Shown: in pieces, positions 8,321-14,269 of the stretch
How positions within the stretch are numbered: the stretch's first letter is position 1
Layout: each line of letters starts with the position of its first letter
NCBI GenBank assembly: GCA_016204125.1
Contig: JACQLI010000077.1
Coordinates: forward strand, 1 to 18,707
Origin: Candidatus Omnitrophota bacterium
Lineage (GTDB): Bacteria > Omnitrophota > Omnitrophia > Omnitrophales > JACQLI01
Length of the DNA stretch: 18,707 bases
Reading direction: 5' to 3'
Notes under the pieces: generated by a model
Database searches by the model: none
What the model was told of the DNA's origin: nothing
Seen by the model: the letters and a program-made list of their open reading frames with translations, nothing else
Program-made: the position numbers and the translations under genes

Positions 8321-8812
8321 ATGGCGGACACCGAAGAAATTCACGAACACTTCATGCGCGAGGCAATTAAAGAGGCAACGCGCAGCTTTGAAAAGGGCGA
8401 GATTCCTGTGGGGGCAGTCATTGTTCACGACAAAAAAATCATCGCCCGGGCCCACAATCAGATGGAAACACTCCATGACCCAACTGCCCATGCCGAGATG
8501 ATCGCTATCACCCAAGCCGCAGAAACTCTAGCCGAGGGGAAAAGAGATCACCGAGGATCGCTTGAGGGTGCAACCCTTTATGTTACGATGGAGCCCTGTC
8601 CCATGTGCGCAGGGGCTCTGGTTCTTTCAAAAGCAAAGGGACTTGTTTATGCTGCCGAAGATTCCAAGGCGGGCGCCTGCGGGAGTCTTTATAACATCGT
8701 GAGCGACGACAGGTTAAACCACCGCCTTTCAGTCCGAAAAGGAATTTTGGCCGACGAATCCAAACAACTACTCCAAGAATTTTTCAAGACTCTACGGAAG
8801 GACAGACGGTGA
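8321..8812 (+). CDS. tadA: tRNA-specific adenosine deaminase
   Basis: TadA converts A34 of tRNA-Arg(ACG) to inosine, so that one tRNA reads CGU, CGC and CGA. The 163-residue protein has the zinc-dependent deaminase signature: HAE with His57 and the proton-shuttling Glu59, and PCPMC with Cys93 and Cys96. The N-terminal FMREAIKEATRSFEKGEIPV and the later YAAEDSKAGACGSLYNI are typical of TadA rather than cytidine or guanine deaminases. The ATG at 8321 fits family length, although no Shine-Dalgarno sequence precedes it; the ATG at 8354 would cut into the first helix. The gene for its tRNA substrate lies just upstream. bluB starts 4 nt after its stop, suggesting co-transcription. B. subtilis also has its tadA homologue between serS and dnaX. 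Confidence 0.96.
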   Translation: MADTEEIHEHFMREAIKEATRSFEKGEIPVGAVIVHDKKIIARAHNQMETLHDPTAHAEMIAITQAAETLAEGKRDHRGSLEGATLYVTMEPCPMCAGALVLSKAKGLVYAAEDSKAGACGSLYNIVSDDRLNHRLSVRKGILADESKQLLQEFFKTLRKDRR

Positions 8813-8816
8813 TACC

Positions 8817-9545
8817 ATGAATAGAGACCACTCGTTGGACGATACACTGATCACAGCGGAAGAACGAAACGCAGTTTACAAAACCATCTACGGCCGCCGT
8901 GACATCAGAAGTCTTTTTAAATCCGATCTCATCCCACAAGAAGTTCTTGCTAGGATCCTGCAGGCTGCTCATCACGCGGGTTCGGTAGGCTATATGCAGC
9001 CTTGGAATTTTATCTTAGTGGATGACCCCGAGATAAAGCAAAGGACAAAAGAGGCTTTCTTAAAGGAGCGAGGTGAAGCAGCGCTTCTTTTTGAAGGAGA
9101 GCGTCAGGAGAAATATCTTTCCTACAAGTTGGAAGGAATTCTGGAATCGCCCGTGAATCTTTTGATCACATCGGACCCAACGCGTTTCGGCCCTCAAGTC
9201 ATCGGTCGCCACAGCATGCCCGAGACACATCTCTACAGCACTTGCTGTGCGATCCAAAATCTTTGGCTTGCAGCCCGCGCTGAAAATATTGGCGTCGGCT
9301 GGGTCAGTATCTTCAAGCGCGAGGATCTTTATGAAATTTTTAATATCCCCCGAAAGATTGCCATCGTTGCCTACCTCTGCCTGGGGTACGTGACTCACTT
9401 TCCCGACAAACCCGATCTTGAGCGCGCTGGTTGGGGCAAACGGCTTCCCTTGAAGGAGCTTGTTTACTTTAATCAGTGGGGAGGAGCACCGTCAGAGAAT
9501 TGGCAGGGCTTTCATCTTCTCTTGAGGGAACCTTCTGAGCCATGA
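8817..9545 (+). CDS. bluB: 5,6-dimethylbenzimidazole synthase
   Basis: BluB cuts up reduced FMN with oxygen to give 5,6-dimethylbenzimidazole, the lower ligand of cobalamin. The 242-residue protein has the nitroreductase-like BluB fold. GRRDIR near residues 23-28 holds the Arg/Asp pair typical of BluB, and SVGYMQPWNFILV is the flavin-binding part. NIGVGWVSIF contains the Ser that BluB uses where ordinary nitroreductases differ, and the end is of the LPLKELVYFNQWG kind. The ATG at 8817 is 4 nt after tadA, with GGAAGGA some 14 nt upstream. The stop overlaps the cbiZ start by 4 nt, so the two are translationally coupled. Because it sits with a cobinamide amidohydrolase and no other cobalamin genes, its likely role is to supply the preferred base for remodelling scavenged cobamides. 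BluB activity needs some oxygen. Confidence 0.9.
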   Translation: MNRDHSLDDTLITAEERNAVYKTIYGRRDIRSLFKSDLIPQEVLARILQAAHHAGSVGYMQPWNFILVDDPEIKQRTKEAFLKERGEAALLFEGERQEKYLSYKLEGILESPVNLLITSDPTRFGPQVIGRHSMPETHLYSTCCAIQNLWLAARAENIGVGWVSIFKREDLYEIFNIPRKIAIVAYLCLGYVTHFPDKPDLERAGWGKRLPLKELVYFNQWGGAPSENWQGFHLLLREPSEP

Positions 9546-10213
9546 AAGTTGAATTGAGAGGTCGTCAGGCGCAGGTGATTCGCCGCGAGAATTGGCTCGC
9601 CGTGCGCTTTCTAACTCCACAGATTATGTTGAGCTGGGCGATCCATGGTGGGGGAAGGAGAAAGGCAGAAGCTGTTGTCTGGTATCAGGTCAAAGCCAAG
9701 GATCTCGAACCGCCAGTCGATCCCCCACAATTTCTCCATGAGAAACTTTTGCAAATCGGAATGCCTGACAGTGTGGGGCTTTTGACGAGCGCTGATCTCG
9801 ATCGATATGTCGACGTCGAGCGGTCCTATGGAGGAGTGTCGGCCCGCGTGATCGCTACCGTAGGTCTCAGTAATGCCTTGCGGGTCGGCGACCCACCTGC
9901 CGCGTCCAAACCTGTTGGTACGATTAACCTCTTGTGCCATTTGTCAGCCCCTTTATCAGAAGAGGCGCACTTAGAAGCATTGTCCATTGCTGTGGAGGCG
10001 CGTTCAACCGCTGTTCTGGACGCCTCCATTCCCAGCACCCAAACACAATTTCCAGCTACTGGCACGGGGACTGATTGTGTTGTCATGGCCGCTCCATGGA
10101 TCGAAGAATCAATAATCAGGTACGCTGGGAAACATACGGAAGTAGGCCATCTTATTGGAGAAGTGGTGCTTGAAGCAATGCGTTTGGGAATTCAAACATG
10201 GAGAGGTGCCTGA
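9542..10213 (+). CDS. cbiZ: Adenosylcobinamide amidohydrolase
   Basis: CbiZ cleaves the aminopropanol arm of adenosylcobinamide (and of some cobamides such as adenosylpseudocobalamin) to give adenosylcobyric acid, letting the cell rebuild a cobamide with its own lower ligand. The 223-residue protein shows the family blocks VGLSNALRVGDPP (about residues 109-121), GTINLL, ATGTGTDCVV and YAGKHTEVGHLIGE. The ATG at 9542 lies within the last codons of bluB (ATGA-type 4-nt overlap), with GAGGGA about 12 nt upstream. The last residues, WRGA, and the TGA stop are encoded by sequence that is recognisably the 5' end of a tRNA-Ser gene (10200 onward), so the natural C-terminus has probably been replaced or slightly extended. 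The next gene is convergent. Confidence 0.88.
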   Translation: MKVELRGRQAQVIRRENWLAVRFLTPQIMLSWAIHGGGRRKAEAVVWYQVKAKDLEPPVDPPQFLHEKLLQIGMPDSVGLLTSADLDRYVDVERSYGGVSARVIATVGLSNALRVGDPPAASKPVGTINLLCHLSAPLSEEAHLEALSIAVEARSTAVLDASIPSTQTQFPATGTGTDCVVMAAPWIEESIIRYAGKHTEVGHLIGEVVLEAMRLGIQTWRGA

Positions 10214-10250
10214 GCGGCCGAACGGAGTAAGTCAACCGAAGGGGCGTTCT
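10200..10250 (+). pseudogene. Decayed tRNA-Ser remnant overlapping the cbiZ 3' end
   Basis: Bases 10200-10226 read like the acceptor 5' strand, D arm and start of the anticodon stem of a tRNA-Ser (GGAGAGGTGCCTGAGCGG, then CCGAACGG). They differ from the intact tRNA-Ser(GGA) at 10655 at only about four of the first 27 positions. The anticodon arm is gone, replaced by about 8 nt. The next stretch, AACCGAAGGGGCGTTCTT (10234-10251), still resembles the variable arm of tRNA-Ser(GGA). The T arm and 3' acceptor strand are absent. The GAACG/CGTTC pair followed by T-rich sequence could now serve as a weak terminator between cbiZ and the convergent gene. Confidence 0.6.
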
Positions 10251-10251
10251 T

Positions 10252-10497
10252 TTATTTGGATCTTCGTTTGAGAAGCGCCGCACCGAGAAGTCCCGTTGCG
10301 AGAAGTCCAAGAGTTGCAGGCTCGGGAGCCACAACAGAACTATCGGGCAATATGAGATTATCTTCAGGAGGTGCCTCCCCATCCCCATTGTCATAGTGCA
10401 AGACAGAGGCTTCAACCGTTGCTTGTAAGGCAAAGGCGCTGATCAATACACCAAAGGCAACAAGGAGCACATTCAACATTTGACGGTTAATCATCAT
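10252..10497 (-). CDS. Very small PEP-CTERM sorting-domain protein
   Basis: This 81-residue exported protein has an N-terminal signal peptide (hydrophobic residues about 8-25, likely cut near the VEAS at 28-31). A mature stretch of only about 27 residues follows, acidic and proline-containing (YDNGDGEAPPEDN). It ends in a PEP-CTERM signal: PEP at 58-60, a hydrophobic helix at 61-75, and the basic end KRRSK. In the established system an exosortase cleaves such proteins near PEP; they are typically linked to biofilm or exopolysaccharide production in Gram-negative bacteria. No exosortase gene is in the window. The start could be either of two adjacent ATG codons (10497 or 10494). It is convergent with cbiZ and divergent from tRNA-Ser(GGA). 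The mature function is unknown. Confidence 0.8.
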   Translation of the reverse strand: MMINRQMLNVLLVAFGVLISAFALQATVEASVLHYDNGDGEAPPEDNLILPDSSVVAPEPATLGLLATGLLGAALLKRRSK

Positions 10498-10538
10498 GGT
10501 TTTTGAACTATCTTCCTTTCACTAGAAACAGTTAAAGA

Positions 10539-10567
10539 AAATTAACACACTAACATCAAGCTGTCAA
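10539..10567 (-). promoter_or_regulatory. Candidate sigma-70-type promoter for the PEP-CTERM gene
   Basis: On the - strand a perfect TTGACA (TGTCAA on + at 10562-10567) is followed after 17 bp by TAATTT (AAATTA at 10539-10544). The -35 is perfect and the -10 only fair. It would give a leader of roughly 35 nt. Confidence 0.45.
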
Positions 10568-10573
10568 ATCAAT

Positions 10574-10600
10574 GAGGGCCTCACTTGACACAGTTGAGGC
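10574..10600. promoter_or_regulatory. Overlapping inverted repeats between divergent promoters (operator-like)
   Basis: TGAGG-g-CCTCA covers about 10573-10583, and GCCTCA (10578-10583) pairs again with TGAGGC (10595-10600), so one TGAGG half-site motif occurs three times in alternating orientation. The block lies between the two divergent -35 hexamers. Whether a protein binds it is unknown. Confidence 0.3.
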
Positions 10601-10613
10601 AAAGTGATTCTAT
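10585..10613 (+). promoter_or_regulatory. Candidate promoter for tRNA-Ser(GGA)
   Basis: TTGACA at 10585-10590 is followed after exactly 17 bp by TTCTAT (10608-10613), a weak -10. It lies 41 nt before the tRNA 5' end and faces it. Confidence 0.4.
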
Positions 10614-10654
10614 CTGCTAGGATTTGAGAGAGGAAGCGCAGTTGATAATTACAC

Positions 10655-10746
10655 GGAGACGTGCCGGAGCGGTTGAACGGGCGCGCTTGGAGAGCGCGAA
10701 ACCTCCGAAAGGGGGTTCTTGGGTTCAAATCCCAACGTCTCCGCCA
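10655..10746 (+). tRNA. tRNA-Ser(GGA), CCA encoded
   Basis: The acceptor GGAGACG (10655-10661) pairs with CGTCTCC (10736-10742), followed by G and an encoded CCA (10744-10746). The anticodon stem CGCGC/GCGCG encloses TTGGAGA, so the anticodon is GGA, reading UCC/UCU. The long variable arm CCTCCGAAAGGGGG is class II. The following gene starts 22 nt downstream, so tRNA and mRNA are probably made as one transcript. Confidence 0.96.
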
Positions 10747-10768
10747 TCTTTACGGGGCCGCCAGTTCT

Positions 10769-11245
10769 ATGACTGATTATTCATTCGTTACGTTGTGGCA
10801 GATCGAAGCCCCCATCGAACAGGTGTGGGAGGAAATCTATCATTCGCAGCGTTGGCCGAGATGGTGGAAAGGCCTGGAAAGCGTAATCGAGATTAGACCT
10901 GGAGATGAACAAGGGCTTGGAGCGATCAGGCGTTACACGTGGGAAGCCAGACTCCCACACAGCCTTGTTTTTGATCTGGAAACGACTCGGGTTGAACCGT
11001 TGCGTTGCTTAGAAGGAATAGCGAGCGGCGATCTTGATGGGAAAGGGAGCTGGCGATTCCAAGAGGAAGAAGGAAGGACCCTTCTCCGCTACGATTGGAA
11101 TGTTAAGACAACCAAACCGTGGATGAATTTCCTTGCGCCCGTTGCCCGTCCACTTTTTGAATGGAATCACAACCTGATCATGCGTTGGGGCGAGCAGGGA
11201 TTAAGGAGTTTGCTTGAAAAGAGGGTTTCAGAAGTCATTCGATGA
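10769..11245 (+). CDS. SRPBCC-family (START-like) protein of unknown ligand
   Basis: This 158-residue cytosolic protein begins at the ATG at 10769; the frame is open further upstream only because it runs through the tRNA gene, so that part is not coding. The pattern is that of polyketide cyclase/dehydrase-type SRPBCC domains: a first strand with an APIEQVWEEIYHSQRWPRWWKGL motif-like stretch, then RPGDEQGLGAIRRYTW, SWRFQEEEGRTLLRYDW and a long C-terminal helix ending the hydrophobic cavity. Such domains bind lipids or other hydrophobic ligands, or act as cyclases; nothing shows which applies here. No Shine-Dalgarno sequence is visible. The gene lies exactly between tRNA-Ser(GGA), 22 nt upstream, and tRNA-Ser(CGA), 21 nt downstream, so its mRNA would be released by tRNA processing at both ends. 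Confidence 0.75.
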   Translation: MTDYSFVTLWQIEAPIEQVWEEIYHSQRWPRWWKGLESVIEIRPGDEQGLGAIRRYTWEARLPHSLVFDLETTRVEPLRCLEGIASGDLDGKGSWRFQEEEGRTLLRYDWNVKTTKPWMNFLAPVARPLFEWNHNLIMRWGEQGLRSLLEKRVSEVIR

Positions 11246-11266
11246 TAAAATATGAGGCCAGCTACT

Positions 11267-11353
11267 GGAGCCATGGCAGAGCGGTTGAATGCGGCGGTCT
11301 CGAAAACCGTTTCCCCCGTAAGGGGGACCGAGGTTCGAATCCTCGTGGCTCCG
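11267..11353 (+). tRNA. tRNA-Ser(CGA)
   Basis: The acceptor GGAGCCA (11267-11273) pairs with TGGCTCC (11346-11352), with discriminator G11353; CCA is not encoded. The anticodon loop CTCGAAA gives CGA, reading UCG. The variable arm TCCCCCGTAAGGGGGA is long, as in serine tRNAs. The dnaX start lies 14 nt after its 3' end. Confidence 0.95.
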
Positions 11354-11367
11354 AGAAAGTGTAAGGA

Positions 11368-13002
11368 ATGAAGAAAAAGGAAAAGTCTGAAAATTATTTG
11401 ATCTTCGCGCGAAAGTTTAGACCTGAGGGATTTGATGAGGTCGTCGGTCAGGAACCGACCACACAAACTTTAAGGAACGCCATTTCGAAAGGCCGCATCC
11501 CGCAGAGTTTTCTTTTCTCGGGTCCGCGAGGAATTGGGAAAACTTCCACAGCCCGCATCCTTGCCAAAGCCTTGAATTGCGCGAAGGGCCCGACCGAGTC
11601 TCCCTGCAGTCAATGTGAAATTTGTCAGGAGATCACGCGGACGATTTCACTCGACGTCCTTGAAATCGACGGTGCCTCGAACCGCGGAATCGATGAGATA
11701 CGGAATCTGCGCGAAAACGTAAAATTCAAACCCGCCGCAGCGCGCTACAAAATCTACATCATCGACGAAGTCCATATGCTGACAGGCGAAGCCTTCAACG
11801 CACTCCTCAAGACTTTGGAAGAGCCACCCGAGCATGTGAAATTTATCTTTGCCACAACAGAACCTCACAAAGTTCCGCTTACGATCCTCTCCCGCTGCCA
11901 GAGGTTTAATTTCAAGCGGATCCCAACCGAGATGATGGTGAAAAAGCTCGAGGAAATTGCCAAGGCCGAAGGTCTCAAGGCCGAGTCCGAGGCCCTTTAC
12001 CAAATTGCCCGTGCAAGTGACGGGAGCCTGCGCGATGCAGAGACGCTTCTCGATCAACTGAGTGCACTGGCCGAGGAAAAAATTACCGAGGAAGATGTCC
12101 TCTTTGCTTTGGGATTCGCGGGCGAGGAGACCTACCTTAAGCTTCTCGAGGCCCTTCAGCACAAAGACGCCAAGAAGATCCTTTCCCTTATCCAGGAACT
12201 TTATGAATCAGGCAAAGACATGGTCCAGTTTGGAAGAGGGCTTTACGAGCTTTTTAGAAACCTCCTCCTTCTTAACATGGGAGGAGTTGAATCCTTTATT
12301 GAGACAAGCGAAGAATCAAAAAAGCGGATGGCCAAATTCAAAAATATTTTCTCACAGGAAGAATGGATGCTTGGCTTGACTCTTCTTCAGAATCTTCAGG
12401 GAAATCTCCGCCGCGCAGTTGCACCGCCTCGTCTTCTCTTGGAAACAGCTCTCCTTAAACTCCTTAAGTTAGAGGGGCTTCAAAGTGTCAAGGCCCTATT
12501 AGATAAAGGAAGTGATTTTCAGGAAAAAGTTTATGTTGAGCGCGAAGCTACGCGTCAGGTTCCAGTCAAAAAAGAAACCGACCCCTCCAGAGCCGTCCCC
12601 CAGAACCAGGAGAACACTACAGCCACGTTCGTGCTAGAAGATGTCCAGCGCGTCTGGCCCGAGGTGCTTGAGGCTGTGAAGACAAAAGAGATGTCCACAG
12701 GAGTCTTTCTCGCTGAGGCGGAGCCCGTTGAAGTGGTGGGAGAGGTGATTACCTTGGGCCTTCCCGAAGAGTTTCAATTCCACAAAGAGATGCTGGAACG
12801 AGTTGAGAAGAGAAGACTCATCGAAGATATCTTCAAACGGTTCCTGGAAGGAAGCTTAAGAATCCAGTTTGTCACAACCCGCGTGGCCCAAGAAGGCAAG
12901 GAGTCGACACCGAGCGGAGAGAAGACGCCGTCCCAGCTTCCCGAAATCGTCCGTCAGGCCATGGACATTTTTAACAATAGCAAGATTGTTCGGACTGAAT
13001 AA
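11368..13002 (+). CDS. dnaX: DNA polymerase III subunits gamma/tau (clamp loader ATPase)
   Basis: DnaX is the motor of the clamp loader that puts the DnaN ring on DNA. The 544-residue protein starts at ATG 11368 after TAAGGA. It has the Walker A GPRGIGKT (residues 52-59), four zinc-binding cysteines (71, 80, 83, 86), Walker B DEVHML (133-138), and the sensor/arginine-finger region SRCQRF (175-180). Domain III runs to about residue 365. The rest is a low-complexity linker with a C-terminal domain less like E. coli tau. At 12318-12324, A-AAA-AAG in frame is identical to the E. coli dnaX slippery heptamer. A -1 shift there would end at TAA 12456-12458, giving about 363 residues; this is only a possibility. 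The gene is probably co-transcribed with the tRNA-Ser(CGA) before it and recR after it. Confidence 0.96.
   Translation: MKKKEKSENYLIFARKFRPEGFDEVVGQEPTTQTLRNAISKGRIPQSFLFSGPRGIGKTSTARILAKALNCAKGPTESPCSQCEICQEITRTISLDVLEIDGASNRGIDEIRNLRENVKFKPAAARYKIYIIDEVHMLTGEAFNALLKTLEEPPEHVKFIFATTEPHKVPLTILSRCQRFNFKRIPTEMMVKKLEEIAKAEGLKAESEALYQIARASDGSLRDAETLLDQLSALAEEKITEEDVLFALGFAGEETYLKLLEALQHKDAKKILSLIQELYESGKDMVQFGRGLYELFRNLLLLNMGGVESFIETSEESKKRMAKFKNIFSQEEWMLGLTLLQNLQGNLRRAVAPPRLLLETALLKLLKLEGLQSVKALLDKGSDFQEKVYVEREATRQVPVKKETDPSRAVPQNQENTTATFVLEDVQRVWPEVLEAVKTKEMSTGVFLAEAEPVEVVGEVITLGLPEEFQFHKEMLERVEKRRLIEDIFKRFLEGSLRIQFVTTRVAQEGKESTPSGEKTPSQLPEIVRQAMDIFNNSKIVRTE
12318..12324 (+). promoter_or_regulatory. 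Candidate -1 frameshift heptamer in dnaX
   Basis: A-AAA-AAG lies in the zero frame (codons TCA AAA AAG, residues 317-319), the same heptamer used by E. coli dnaX. No strong hairpin lies 5-9 nt downstream and no clear upstream Shine-Dalgarno stimulator is seen. The site falls inside domain III, which argues against a functional gamma product. Confidence 0.25.
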
Positions 13003-13004
13003 GA

Positions 13005-13613
13005 GTGAGAAATCGAGGATTTTCTGACCGCATGGCCCGCCTTGTCGAAGCCTTGAACCGCCTCCCAGGGATTGGACAACGCTCGGCAGAGAGAATCGTT
13101 TTTTATCTCTTAAAAACCCCCTTCGAGGAAGTCAACCTTTTGAGCGAACTTCTGAAAGAGGTGCGGGAAGAAGTGAAATTCTGCAAAGAGTGCCGCTATT
13201 TTTCTGATTCTGAGACCTGTCATATTTGTGAAGACCCGACGCGTGACCGCTCTATCCTTTGCGTGGTCGAAGACCCCAAAGATGTCATCCAGATGGAAAA
13301 GACGGGCGCTTTCAACGGACTTTATCATGTTCTCTTGGGGAATCTTTCACCTCTCGAAGGGATAGGGCCTGAGGAGCTTCAGATTCGAAACCTTATCCGC
13401 CGCGTGAAGGAAGAAAAATTTCGCGAAGTGATTCTGGCCACAAATCCTGACACAGAAGGAGAAGCGACAGCGCTTTATTTGGCCCAAGTCTTAAAACCTT
13501 ATGAAGTGAAAGTCTCGCGCATTGCGCGGGGGATTCCTGTGGGAAGCGCGGTTGAATTTATGGATCCCGCCACCCTGCAACGCGCCTTAGAAGGTCGGCA
13601 GAATTTCGACTAA
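13005..13613 (+). CDS. recR: Recombination mediator RecR
   Basis: RecR works with RecO (and RecF) to load RecA at gaps. The 202-residue protein is a typical length. It has an N-terminal helix-hairpin-helix (LNRLPGIGQRSAERI, about residues 18-32), a zinc site with Cys60, Cys63, Cys72 and Cys75, and a TOPRIM domain with LCVVEDPKDV and ATNPDTEGEATALYL. The C-terminal Walker-like part is IARGIPVGSAVEF. The GTG at 13005, 2 nt after the dnaX stop, is the likely start; an ATG at 13032 would also keep the HhH. In many genomes ybaB (ebfC) separates dnaX and recR; it is absent here. recF is also absent from its usual place near dnaN, so the pathway may use RecOR only, or recF may lie elsewhere. Confidence 0.96.
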   Translation: MRNRGFSDRMARLVEALNRLPGIGQRSAERIVFYLLKTPFEEVNLLSELLKEVREEVKFCKECRYFSDSETCHICEDPTRDRSILCVVEDPKDVIQMEKTGAFNGLYHVLLGNLSPLEGIGPEELQIRNLIRRVKEEKFREVILATNPDTEGEATALYLAQVLKPYEVKVSRIARGIPVGSAVEFMDPATLQRALEGRQNFD

Positions 13614-13620
13614 AAACACC

Positions 13621-13627
13621 AAGGAGG
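13621..13627 (+). promoter_or_regulatory. Strong Shine-Dalgarno sequence for lemA
   Basis: AAGGAGG ends 4 nt before the lemA ATG at 13632 and fixes that start. It contrasts with several other genes in this window that have no visible ribosome binding site. Confidence 0.8.
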
Positions 13628-13631
13628 TAAA

Positions 13632-14186
13632 ATGTTAATTACTTGGATTTTCATTGGAATCGCAGCAATGGTTGTGCTTTGGATGGTCGCCATCTTTAAC
13701 GGCCTTATTCAGCTAAAAATCCGTGCCGAGGGCGCTTGGTCGGATATCGATGTTCAGCTCAAACGTCGTTATGATTTGGTCCCCAATTTAGTGGAGACGG
13801 TGAAAGGTTACGCAGGCCATGAACGGAAAGTTTTTGAGCAGGTGACTGAAGCGAGAAGCAAGGCCATGCAGGCCACCAACCCTCAAGGGAAAGGAGAGGC
13901 CGAGCGGGGACTGAGCTCTGCTCTGAAGAGCCTTTTTGCCGTGGCCGAAAATTACCCCCAGTTACGGGCGAGTGAAAATTTCAAGGGTCTGCAGGACTCT
14001 CTTGGTGAAATTGAAGAAGCCATTCAAAATGCAAGGCGTTATTACAACGCAGTAACGCGAGACTACAATACGAAGCTCGAAGTTATACCTGACAGATTCA
14101 TCGGCGGGCTCGCTGGATTTAAGCCGCGGGAATTTTTCCAGCCCGAGAGTCCCGCAGAGCGCCAACCAGTAAAGGTTTCATTTTAA
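13632..14186 (+). CDS. lemA: LemA family membrane protein
   Basis: This 184-residue protein has one N-terminal membrane helix (about residues 2-24, LITWIFIGIAAMVVLWMVAI), then the LemA core: AEGAWSDIDVQLKRRYDLVPNLVETV, a helical bundle with AVAENYPQLRASENF, and ARRYYNAVTRDYN near the end. The helical domain presumably faces the periplasm. The molecular role of LemA is not settled. It is commonly encoded with a DUF2207 or a TPM-domain protein carrying a Gly-rich tail, and the DUF2207 version follows here. It begins 18 nt after recR with a strong ribosome binding site, so it may be co-transcribed with dnaX-recR even though the function is unrelated. A large hairpin follows the stop. Confidence 0.93.
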   Translation: MLITWIFIGIAAMVVLWMVAIFNGLIQLKIRAEGAWSDIDVQLKRRYDLVPNLVETVKGYAGHERKVFEQVTEARSKAMQATNPQGKGEAERGLSSALKSLFAVAENYPQLRASENFKGLQDSLGEIEEAIQNARRYYNAVTRDYNTKLEVIPDRFIGGLAGFKPREFFQPESPAERQPVKVSF

Positions 14187-14201
14187 AAAAGTAAAAACAA
14201 T

Positions 14202-14267
14202 AGGAGGCGTCCCTGCCAGTGCCACGCTGAGCTAGCCTGGCACCCCCAGTAACGCCTCCTGTTTTTT
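14202..14267 (+). terminator. Composite hairpin terminator between lemA and the DUF2207 gene
   Basis: The outer stem AGGAGGCGT (14202-14210) pairs with ACGCCTCCT (14252-14260). The inner stem GTGCCA (14219-14224) pairs with TGGCAC (14238-14243). GTTTTTT follows directly. The left flank is A-rich, so it could also stop - strand transcripts. It ends within a few nucleotides of the next ATG (14270). An AGGAGG ribosome-binding-like sequence is buried in the outer arm. Confidence 0.75.
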
Positions 14268-14269
14268 CT

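Noticed and set aside
10661..10768. N-terminal extension of the SRPBCC frame
   Set aside because: It would translate the tRNA-Ser(GGA) gene; the ATG at 10769 gives a complete domain.
11647..12162. 171-codon - strand frame inside dnaX
   Set aside because: It is antisense to the conserved ATPase domain and its sequence is explained entirely by that gene.
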